From positions 1,302,001-1,366,000 of the forward strand of contig JAYKNF010000018.1 in assembly GCA_036172665.1 (NCBI GenBank): a stretch of 64,000 nucleotides of DNA, written 5' to 3'. Every line of letters starts with the position of its first letter. Within the stretch, counting starts at the first letter, position 1. Shown one piece after another: positions 50,055 through 60,691 of this stretch. This DNA is from Prosopocoilus inquinatus. Lineage: Eukaryota; Arthropoda; Insecta; Coleoptera; Lucanidae. The translations under genes were made by a program, and so were the position numbers. The notes below the pieces were generated by a model. The model did no database searches, was not told the origin of the DNA, and saw only the letters and a program-made list of their open reading frames with translations.

Positions 50055-53000
50055 GGATCGATTAGATACATCACAGGAACAACGCTAATATTTGTTGTTT
50101 CGTTTCAAACTATTTCCAGCTGCTGCTGCGTCCGAAAATTTCGTATCTCACATTAGAGTTACTGGAGTCCATCGAAACGTCAAATAACATAGTAGCTAAG
50201 AAATTATCGATTAGATACATCACAGGAACAACGCTAACACGTGTTGTTTCGTTCAAAACTATTTCCAGCTTCTGCTGCGTCCAAAAACTTTGTATCTCAC
50301 ATCAGAGTTACTGGAGTCCATCCAAACGTCAAATAACATGATAGATGAGTAAGGATCGATTAGATACATCACAGGAACAACGCTAATACGTGTTGTTTCG
50401 TTTAAAACTATTTCCAGCTTCTGCTGCGTCCGAGAACTTCGTATCTCACGTCAGGGTTACTGGAGTCCATCCAAACGTCAAATAACATGATAGATAAGTA
50501 AGGATCGATTAGATACATCACAGGAACAACCCTAATGCGTGTTGTTTCGTTTAAAACTATTTCCATCTCCTGCTGCGTCCAAAAACTTTGTATCTCACAT
50601 CAGACTTACTGGAGTCCATCCAAACGTCAAATAACATGTTAGATAAGTCAGGATCGTTTACATACATCACAGGAACAACGCTAATACGTGTTGTTTCGTT
50701 CAAAACTATTTCCAGCTTCTACTGCGTCCGAGAACATGGTATCTCTCATCAGAGTTACTGGAGTCCGTCCAAACGTCAAATAACATGATAGATGAGTAAG
50801 GATCGATTAGATACATCACAGGAACAACGCTAATATTTGTTGTTTCGTTTCAAACTATTTCCAGCTGCTGCTGCGTCCGAAAATTTCGTATCTCACATTA
50901 GAGTTACTGGAGTCCATCGAAACGTCAAATAACATAGTAGCTAAGAAATTATCGATTAGATACATCACAGGAACAACGCTAATACGTGTTGTTTCGTTCA
51001 AAACTATTTCCAGCTTCTGCTGCGTCCAAAAACTTTGTATCTCACATCAGAGTTACTGGAGTCCATCCAAACGTCAAATAACATGATAGATGAGTAAGGA
51101 TCGATTAGATACATCACAGGAACAACGCTAATACGTGTTGTTTCGTTTAAAACTATTTCCAGCTGCTGCTGCGTCCGAAAATTTCGTATCTCACATTAGA
51201 GTTACTGGAGTCCATCGAAACGTCAAATAACATAGTAGCTAAGTAAGTATCGATTAGATACATCACAGGAACAACGCTAATACGTGTTGTTTCGTTCAAA
51301 ACTATTTCCAGCTTCTGCTGCGTCCAAAAACTTTGTATCTCACATCAGAGTTACTGGAGTCCATCCAAACGTCAAATAACATGATAGATGAGTAAGGATC
51401 GATTAGATACATCACAGGAACAACGCTAATACGTGTTGTTTTGTTCAAAACTATTTCCAGCTTCTACTGCGTCCGAGAACTTTGTATCTCTCATCAGAGT
51501 TACTGCAGTCCTTCCAAACGTCAAATAACAAGATAGATGAGTAAGGATCGATTAGATACATCACAGGAACAACGCTAATATTTGTTGTTTCGTTTCAAAC
51601 TATTTCCAGCTGCTGCTGCGTCCGAAAATTTCGTATCTCACATTAGAGTTACTGGAGTCCATCCAAACGTCAAATAACATGATAGATGAGTAAGGATCGA
51701 TTAGATACATCACACGAACAACGCTAATGCGTGTTGTTTCGTTCAAAACTATTTCCAGCTTCTGCTGCGTCCAAAAACTTTGTATCTCACATCAGAGTTA
51801 CTGGAGTCCATCCAAACGTCAAATAACATGATAGATGAGTAAGGATCGATTAGATACATCACAGGAACAACGCTAATACGTGTTGTTTCGTTTAAAACTA
51901 TTTCCTGCTTCTGCTGCGTCCGAGAACTTCGTATCTCAGGTCATGGTTACTGGAGTCCATCCAAACGTCAAATAACATGATAGATGAGTAAGGATCGATT
52001 AGATACATCACAGGAACAACGCTAATACGTGTTGTTTCGTTCAAAACTATTTCCAGCTTCTACTGCGTCCGAGAACTTTGTATCTCTCATCAGAGTTACT
52101 GGAGTCCGTCCAAACGTCAAATAACATGATAGATGAGTAAGGATCGATTAGATACATCACAGGAACAACGCTAATATTTGTTGTTTCGTTTCAAACTATT
52201 TCCAGCTGCTGCTGCGTCCGAAAATTTCGTATCTCACATTAGAGTTACTGGAGTCCATCGAAACGTCAAATAACATAGTAGCTAAGTAAGGATCGATTAG
52301 ATACATCACAGGAACAACGCTAATGCGTGTTGTTTCGTTCAAAACTATTTCCAGCTTCTGCTGCGTCCAAAAACATTGTATCTCACATCAGAGTTACTGG
52401 AGTCCATCCAAACGTCAAATAACATGATAGATGAGTAAGGATCGATTAGATACATCACAGGAACAACGCTAATACGTGTTGTTTCGTTTAAAACTATTTC
52501 CAGCTTCTGCTGCGTCCGAGAACTTCGTATCTCACGTCAGGGTTACTGGAGTCCATCCAAACGTCAAATAACATGATAGATAAGTAAGGATCGATTAGAT
52601 ACATCACAGGAACAACGCTAATGCGTGTTGTTTCGTTTAAAACTATTTCCAGCTTCTGCTGCGTCCGAGAACTTCGTATCTCACGTCAGGGTTACTGGAG
52701 TCCGTCCAAACGTCAAATAACATGATAGATGAGTAAGAATCGATTAGATACATCACAGGAACAACCCTAATGCGTGTTGTTTCGTTTAAAACTATTTCCA
52801 GCTCCTGCTGCGTCCAAAAACTTTGTATCTCACATCAGACTTACTGGAGTCCATCCAAACGTCAAATAACATGTTAGATAAGTCAGGATCGTTTACATAC
52901 ATCACAGGAACAACGCTAATACGTGTTGTTTCGTTCAAAACTATTTCCAGCTTCTACTGCGTCCGAGAACTTTGTATCTCTCATCAGAGTTACTGGAGTC

Positions 53001-55120
53001 CATCCAAACGTCAAATAACATGATAGATGAGTAAGGATCGATTAGATACATCACAGGAACAACGCTAATACGTGTTGTTTCGTTTAAAACTATTTCCAGC
53101 TTCTACTGCGTCCGAGAACTTTGTATCTCTCATCAGAGTTACTGGAGTCCATCCAAACGTCAAATAACATGATAGATGAGTAAGGATCGATTAGATACAT
53201 CACAGGAACAACGCTAATACGTGTTGTTTCGTTCAAAACTATTTCCAGCTTCTACTGCGTCCGAGAACTTCGTATCTCACGTCAGGGTTACTGGAGTCCA
53301 TCCAAACGTCAAATAACATGATAGATAAGTAAGGATCGATTAGATACATCACAGGAACAACGCTAATGCGTGTTGTTTCGTTTAAAACTATTTCCAGCTT
53401 CTGCTGCGTCCGAGAACTTCGTATCTCACGTCAGGGTTACTGGAGTCCGTCCAAACGTCAAATAACATGATAGATGAGTAAGGATCGATTAGATACATCA
53501 CAGGAACAACGCTAATATTTGTTATTTCGTTTCAAACTATTTCCAGCTGCTGCTGCGTCCGAAAATTTCGTATCTCACATTAGAGTTACTGGAGTCCATC
53601 GAAACGTCAAATAACATAGTAGCTAAGAAAGGATCGATTAGATACATCACAGGAACAACGCTAATACGTGTTGTTTCGTTCAAAACTATTTCCAGCTTCT
53701 GCTGCGTCCAAAAACTTTGTATCTCACATCAGAGTTACTGGAGTCCATCCAAACGTCAAATAACATGATAGATGAGTAAGGATCGATTAGATACATCACA
53801 GGAACAACGCTAATACGTGTTGTTTCGTTTAAAACTATTTCCAGCTGCTGCTGCGTCCGAAAATTTCGTATCTCACATTAGAGTTACTGGAGTCCATCGA
53901 GACGTCAAATAACATAGTAGCTAAGTAAGTATCGATTAGATACATCACAGGAACAACGCTAATACGTGTTGTTTCGTTCAAAACTATTTCCAGCTTCTGC
54001 TGCGTCCAAAAACTTTGTATCTCACATCAGAGTTACTGGAGTCCATCCAAACGTCAAATAACATGATAGATGAGTAAGGATCGATTAGATACATCACAGG
54101 AACAACGCTAATACGTGTTGTTTCGTTCAAAACTATTTCCAGCTTCTACTGCGTCCGAGAACTTTGTATCTCTCATCAGAGTTACTGCAGTCCTTCCAAA
54201 CGTCAAATAACAAGATAGATGAGTAAGGATCGATTAGATACATCACAGGAACAACGCTAATATTTGTTGTTTCGTTTCAAACTATTTCCAGCTGCTGCTG
54301 CGTCCGAAAATTTCGTATATCACATTAGAGTTACTGGAGTCCATCGAAACGTCAAATAACATAGTAGCTAAGTAAGGATCGATTAGATACATCACACGAA
54401 CAACGCTAATACGTGTTGTTTCGTTCAAAACTATTTCCAGCTTCTGCTGCGTCCAAAAACTTTGTATCTCACATCAGAGTTACTGGAGTCCATCCAAACG
54501 TCAAATAACATGATAGATGAGTAAGGATCGATTAGATACATCACAGGAACAACGCTAATACGTGTTGTTTCGTTCAAAACTATTTCCAGCTTCTGCTGCG
54601 TCCAAAAACTTTGTATCTCACATCAGAGTTACTGGAGTCCATCGAAACGTCAAATAACATAGTAGCTAAGTAAGTATCGATTAGATACATCACAGGAACA
54701 ACGCTAATACGTGTTGTTTCGTTCAAAACTATTTCCAGCTTCTGCTGCGTCCAAAAACTTTGTATCTCTCATCAGAGTTACTGGAGTCCGTCCAAACGTC
54801 AAATAACATGATAGATGAGTAAGGATCGATTAGATACATCACAGGAACAACGCTAATATTTGTTGTTTCGTTTCAAACTATTTCCAGCTGCTGCTGCGTC
54901 CGAAAATTTCGTATCTCACATTAGAGTTACTGGAGTTCATCGAAACGTCAAATAACATAGTAGCTAAGTAAGGATCGATTAGATACATCACAGGAACAAC
55001 GCTAATACGTGTTGTTTCGTTCAAAACTATTTCCAGCTTCTGCTGCGTCCAAAAACTTTGTATCTCACATCAGAGTTACTGGAGTCCATCCAAACGTCAA
55101 ATAACATGATAGATGAGTAA
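50055..55120. repeat. domain II, middle: 18- and 15-monomer higher-order repeats
   Basis: Monomers with ATATTTGTTG and CAGCTGCTGCTG occur at 50055, 50800, 51545, 52141, 53482, 54227 and 54823. The triplet 50800, 51545 and 52141 recurs 2,682 bp later (18 monomers), with rare shared markers such as ACTGCAGTCCTTCC (51396 and 54078 monomers), CACACGAAC (51694 and 54376) and GTAAGTATCG (51247 and 53929). A 15-monomer offset links ACCCTAATGCG monomers at 50502 and 52737 and their neighbours. Copies are less alike than in domain I. Confidence 0.8.
50204..50352. repeat. monomer 338 with altered unit boundary
   Basis: The usual AAGTAAGGATCG boundary reads AAGAAATTATCG. The same four-base change is in monomer 343 (50949), while monomer 361 (53631) has the intermediate AAGAAAGGATCG. 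Length is unchanged. It is the only place where GGATCG, otherwise nearly constant apart from single substitutions, is altered at several bases. Confidence 0.85.
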
Positions 55121-55293
55121 GGATCGATTAGATACATCACAGGAACAATGCTAATGCGTGTTGTTTCGTTTAAAACTATTTCCAGCTTCTGCTGCGTCCG
55201 ATAACTTTGTATCTCACATCAGAGTTACTGTTGTATCTCATATCAGAGTTACTGGAGTCCGTCCAAACGTCAAATAACATGATAGATGAGTAA
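55121..55293. repeat. 173-bp monomer 371 with internal 24-bp tandem duplication
   Basis: The stretch 55207-55230 is repeated at 55231-55254 with one substitution (CACATCAG to CATATCAG). The duplicated piece covers monomer bases 87-110 and adds 24 bp. No other monomer in the window has it. Confidence 0.92.
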
Positions 55294-56783
55294 GGATCGA
55301 TTAGATACATCACAGGAACAACGCTAATACGTGCTGTTTCGTTCAAAACTATTTCCAGCTTCTGCTGCGTCCAAAAACTTTGTATCTCACATCAGAGTTA
55401 CTGGAGTTCATCCAAACGTAAAATAACATGATAGATGAGTAAGGATCGATTAGATACATCACAGGAACATCGCTAATGCGTGTTGTTTCCTTTAAAACTA
55501 TTTCCAGCTTCTGCTGCGTCCGAAAACGTCGTATCTCACATGAGAGTTACTGGAGCCCATCGAAACGTCAAATAACATGATAGATAAGTAAGAATCGATT
55601 AGATACAGCACAGGAACAACGCTAAAACGTGTTGTTTCGTTTAAAACTATTTCCAGCTCCTGCTGCGTCCAAAAACATTGTATCTCACATCAGACTTACT
55701 GGAGTCCATCCAAACGTCAAATAACATGTTAGATAAGTAAGGATCGTTTAGATACATCTCAGGAACAACGCTAATACGTGTTGTTTCGTTCAAAACTATT
55801 TCCAGCTTCTGCTGCGTCCGAAATCTTTGTATCTCACATCAGAGTTACTGGAGTCCATCCAAACGTCAAATAACGTGATAGATGAGTAAGGATCGATTAG
55901 ATACATCACAGGAACAACGCTAATACGTGTTGTTTCGTTTAAAACTATTTCCAGCTTCTGCTGCGTCCGAAAACTTCGTATCTCACATCAGAGATACTGG
56001 AGTCCATCGAAACGTCAAATAACATGATAGATGAATAAGGATCGATTAGATACATCACAGGAACAACGCTAATACGTGTTGTTTCGTTTAAAACTATTTT
56101 CAGCTTCTGCTGCGTCCGAGAACTTCGTATCTCACGTCAGGGTTACTGGAGTCCATCCAAACGTCAAATAACATGATAGATAAGTAAGGATCGATTAGAT
56201 ACATCACAGGAACAACGCTAATGCGTGTTGTTTCGTTTAAAACTATTTCCAGCTTCTGCTGCGTCCGAAAATTTCGTATCTCACATAAGAGTTACTGGAG
56301 TCCATCGAAACGTCAAATAACATGTTAGATGTGTAAGGATCGATTAGATACATCACAGGAACAACGCTAATGCGTGTTGTTTCGTTTAAAACTATTTCCA
56401 GCTTCTGCTGCGTCCGAAAACTTCGTATCTCACATCAGAGCTACTGGAGTCCATCGAAACACCAAATAACATGATAGATAAGTAAGGATTGATTAGACAC
56501 ATGACAGGAACAACGCTAATGCGTGTTGTTTCGTTTAAAACTATTTCCAGCTTCTGCTGCCTCAGAAAACGTCGTATCTCACATCAAAGCTACTGGAGTC
56601 CATCCAAACGTCAAATAACATGATAGATGAGTAAGGATCGATTAGATACATCACAGGAACAACGCTAATACGTGTTGTTTCGTTTAAAACTATTTCTAGC
56701 TTCAGCTGCGTCCGAGAACTTCGTATCTCACATCTAAGTTACTGGAGTCCATCGTAACGCCAAATAACATGATAGATGAGTAA
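55294..56783. repeat. domain II, last part: mixed diverged monomers
   Basis: Ten monomers of mixed type without a clear period. Some recall domain I (CTGCCTCAGAAAACG near 56551; TTTCTAGCTTCAG near 56690), others domain III (ACATCGCTAATGCG with GAGCCCATCG near 55550, which resembles 57870-58000). This looks like a transition zone. No gene is visible. Confidence 0.7.
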
Positions 56784-56973
56784 GGATCGATTAGATACAT
56801 CACAGGAACAACGCTAAAACGTGTTGTTTCGTTTAAAACATCACAGGAACAACGCTAATAGGTGTTGTTTCGTTCAAAACTATTTCCAGCTTCTGCTGCG
56901 TCCGAAATCTTTGTATCTCTCATCAGAGTTACTGGAGTCCATCCAAACGTCAAATAACATGATAGATGAGTAA
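56784..56973. repeat. 190-bp monomer 382 with internal 41-bp tandem duplication
   Basis: The stretch 56798-56838 is repeated at 56839-56879 with a few substitutions (CTAAAACG against CTAATAGG; CGTTTAAAA against CGTTCAAAA). The duplicated piece covers monomer bases 15-55, so this unit carries two dyads and two TTTCGTT motifs. The right half matches the monomer at 63665. Confidence 0.92.
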
Positions 56974-57271
56974 GGATCGATTAGATACATCACAGGAACA
57001 ACGCTAATACGTGTTGTTTCGTTTAAAACTATTTCCAGCTTCTGCTGCGTCCGAAAACGTCGTATCTCACATCAGACTTACTGGAGTCCACCGAAACGTT
57101 AAATAACATGTTAGATAAGTAAGGATCGTTTAGATACATCACAGGAACAACGCTGATAGGTGTTGTTTCGTTCAAAACTATTTCCAGCTTCTGCTGCGTC
57201 CGAAATCTTTGTATCTCTCATCAGAGTTACTGGAGTCCATCGAAACGTCAAATAACATGATAGATAAGTAA
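56974..57271. repeat. two monomers preceding domain III copy 1
   Basis: Monomers 383-384 carry CCACCGAAACG and CGCTGATAGG and match 63814 to the window end at an offset of 6,840 bp. They indicate that the domain III unit has alternative forms that begin with these monomers. Confidence 0.78.
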
Positions 57272-60200
57272 GGATCGATTAGATACAGCACAGGAACAAC
57301 GCTAATACGTGTTGTTTCGTTTAAAACTATTTCCAGCTCCTGTTGCGTCCAAAAACTTTATATCTCACATCAGACTTACTGGAGTCCATCGAAACGTTAA
57401 ATAACATGTTAGATAAGTAAGGATCGTTTAGATACATCACAGAAACAACGCTAATAGGTGTTGTTTCGTTCAAAACTATTTCCAGCTTCTGCTGCGTCCG
57501 AGAACTTTGTATCTCACATCAGAGTTACTGGAGTCCGTCCAAACGTCAAATAACATGATAGATGAGTAAGGATCGTTTAGATACATCACGGGAACATCGC
57601 TAATTCGTGTTGTTTCGTTTAAAACTATTTCCAGCTTCTGCTGCGTCCGAAAACGTCGTATCTCACATCAGAGTTACTGGAGTCCATCGAAACGTCAAAT
57701 AACATGATAGAAAAGTAAGGATCGATTAGATACATCACAGGAACAACGCTAATACGTGTTGTTTCGTTCAAAACTATTTCCAGCTTCTGCTGCGTCCAAA
57801 AACTTTGTATCTCACATCAGAGTTACTGGAGTCCATCCAAACGTAAAATAACATGATAGATGAGTAAGGATCGATTAGATACATCACAGGAACATCGCTA
57901 ATGCGTGTTGTTTCGTTTAAAACTATTTCCAGCTTCTGCTGCGTCCGAAAACGTCGTATCTCACATCAGAGTTACTGGAGCCCATCGAAACGTCAAATAA
58001 CATGATAGATAAGTAAGGATCGATTAGATACAGCACAGGAACAACGCTAAAACGTGTTGTTTCGTTTAAAACTATTTCCAGCTCCTGCTGCGTCCAAGGA
58101 CATTTTATCTCACATCAGACTTACTGGAGTCCATCCAAACGTCAAATAACATGTTAGATAAGTAAGGATCGTTTAGATACATCACAGGAACAACGCTAAT
58201 ACGTGTTGTTTCGTTCAAAACTATTTCCAGCTTCTGCTGCGTCCGATAACTTTGTATCTCACATCAGAGTTACTGGAGTCCGTCCAAACGTCAAATAACA
58301 TGATAGATGAGTAAGGATCGATTAGATACATTACAGGAACAACGCTAATAGGTATTGTTTCGTTTAAAACTATTTCCAGCTGCTGCTGCGTCCGAAAACG
58401 TCGTATCTCACATCAGAGTAACTGGAGTCCATCGAAACGCCAAATAACATGATATATGAGTAAGGATCGATTAGATACAGCACAGGAACAACGCTAATAC
58501 GTGTTGTTTCGTTTAAAACTATTTCCAGCTCCTGCTGCGTCCAAAAACTTTGTATCTCACATCAGACTTACTGGAGTCCATCGAAACGTCAAATAACATG
58601 TTAGATAAGTAAGGATCGTTTAGATACATCACAGGAACAACGCTAATACGTGTTGTTTCGTTCAAAACTATTTCCAGCTTCTACTGCGTCCGAGAACTTT
58701 GTATCTCTCATCAGAGTTACTGGAGTCCGTCCAAACGTCAAATAACATGATAGATGAGTAAGGATCGATTAGGTACATCACAGGAACAACGCTAATATTT
58801 GTTGTCTCGTTTCAAACTATTGCCAGCTGCTGCTGCGTCCGAAAATTTCGTATCTCACATTAGAGTTACTGGAGTATATCGAAACGTCAAATAACATAGT
58901 AGCTAAGTAAGGATCGATTAGATATATCACAGGAACAACGCTAATACGTGTTGTTTCGTTCAAAACTATTTCCAGCTTCTGCTGCGTCCAAGAACTTTGT
59001 ATCTCACATCAGAGTAACTGGAGTCCATCCAAACGTCAAATAACATGATAGATGAGTAATAATCGATTAGATACATCACAGGAACAACGCCAATACGTGT
59101 TGTTTAGTTCAAAACTATTTCCAGCTTCTGCTGCGTCCGAGAACTTCGTATCTCACGTCAGGGTTACTGGAGTCCATCCAAACGTCAAATAACATGATAG
59201 ATAAGTAAGGATCGATTAGATACATCACAGGAACAACGCTAATGCGTGTTGCTTCGTTTAAAATTATTTCCAGCTTCTGCTGCGTCCGAGAACTTCGTAT
59301 CTCACGTCAGTTTTACTGGAGTCCATCCAAAGGTCAAATAACATGATAGATAAGTAAGTATCGATTAGATACATCACAGGAACAACGCTAATGCGTGTTG
59401 TTTCGTTTAAAACTATTTCCAGCTTCTGCTGCGTCCGAAAATTTCGCTTCTCACATTAGAGTTACTGGAGTCCATAGAAACGTCAAATAACTTGATAGAT
59501 GAGTAAGGATCGATTAGATACATCACAGGAACAACGCTAATGCGTGTTGTTTCGTTTAAAACTATTTCCAGCTTCTGCTGCGTCCGAAAACGTCGTATCT
59601 CACATCAGAGTTACTGGAGTCCATCGAAACGTCAAATAACATGATGGATGAGTAAGGATCAATTAGATACATCACACGCTAATACGTGTTGTTTCGTTTA
59701 AAACTATTTCCAGCTTCTGCTGCGTCCGGGAACTTCGTATCTCACGTCAGGGTTACTGGAGTCCATCCAAACGTCAAATAACATGATAGATAAGTAAGGA
59801 TCTATTAGATACATCACAGGAACAACGCTAATGCGTGTTGCTTTGTTTAAAACTATTTCTAGCTTCAGCTGCGTCCGAGAACTTCGTATCTCACATCTAA
59901 GTTACTGGAGTCCATCGTAACGCCAAATAACATGTTAGATAAGTAAGGATCGTTTAGATACATCACAGGAACAACGCTAATACGTGTTGTTTCGTTCAAA
60001 ACTATTTCCAGCTTCTACTGCGTCCGAGAACTTTGTATCTCTCATCAGAGTTACTGGAGTCCGTCCAAACGTCAAATAACATGATAGATGAGTAAGGATC
60101 GATTAGGTACATCACAGGAACAACGCTAATATTTGTTGTCTCGTTTCAAACTATTGCCAGCTGCTGCTGCGTCCGAAAATTTCGTATCTCACATTAGAGT

Positions 60201-60691
60201 TACTGGAGTATATCGAAACGTCAAATAACATAGTAGCTAAGTAAGGATCGATTAGATATATCACAGGAACAACGCTAATACGTGTTGTTTCGTTCAAAAC
60301 TATTTCCAGCTTCTGCTGCGTCCGGGAACATCGTATCTCACGTCAGGGTTACTGGAGTCCATCCAAACGTCTAATAACATGATAGATAAGTAAGGATCGA
60401 TTAGATACATCACAGGAACAACGCTAATGCGTGTTGCTTTGTTTAAAACTATTTCTAGCTTCAGCTGCGTCCGAGAACTTCGTATCTCACATCTAAGTTA
60501 CTGGAGTCCATCGTAACGCCAAATAACATGATAGATGAGTAAGGATCGATTAGATACATCACAGGAACAACGCTAATGGGTGTTGTTTCGTTTAAAACTA
60601 TTTCCAGCTTCTGCTGCGTCCGAGAACTTCGTATCTCACGTCAGGGTTACTGGAGTCCATTAAAACGTCAAATAACATGATAGACAAGTAA
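57272..60691. repeat. domain III higher-order repeat, copy 1 (23 monomers)
   Basis: A 3,420-bp unit (23 x 149 minus 7). Markers match the next copy at the same offset: AATTCGTGTTG (57601/61021), ACATCGCTAATGCG with GAGCCCATCG, AATAGGTATTG (about 58350/61770), GTTGTCTCG (58798/62218) and the 7-bp deletion (59676/63096). Monomers 402-405 (59798-60393) form a four-monomer segment that the second copy lacks at its right end. It resembles 58613-59060. Confidence 0.85.
59656..59797. repeat. 142-bp monomer 401 (7-bp deletion)
   Basis: CACAGGAACAACGCTAAT is reduced to CACACGCTAAT, which removes most of the left arm of the dyad while keeping TTTCGTTT. It also carries GGATCAATTAG. The same deletion is in monomer 424. 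Confidence 0.93.

Noticed and set aside
50588..50788. 66-codon open frame on the plus strand
   Set aside because: It begins at a TTG, runs across a monomer boundary and is open only because TAAG is changed to TCAG at the boundary. It has satellite sequence throughout and no gene-like composition.
52823..53023. Second, nearly identical 66-codon open frame
   Set aside because: It is the same satellite stretch repeated 15 monomers later, carrying the same stop-removing variant. The similarity reflects repeat copying, not protein conservation.
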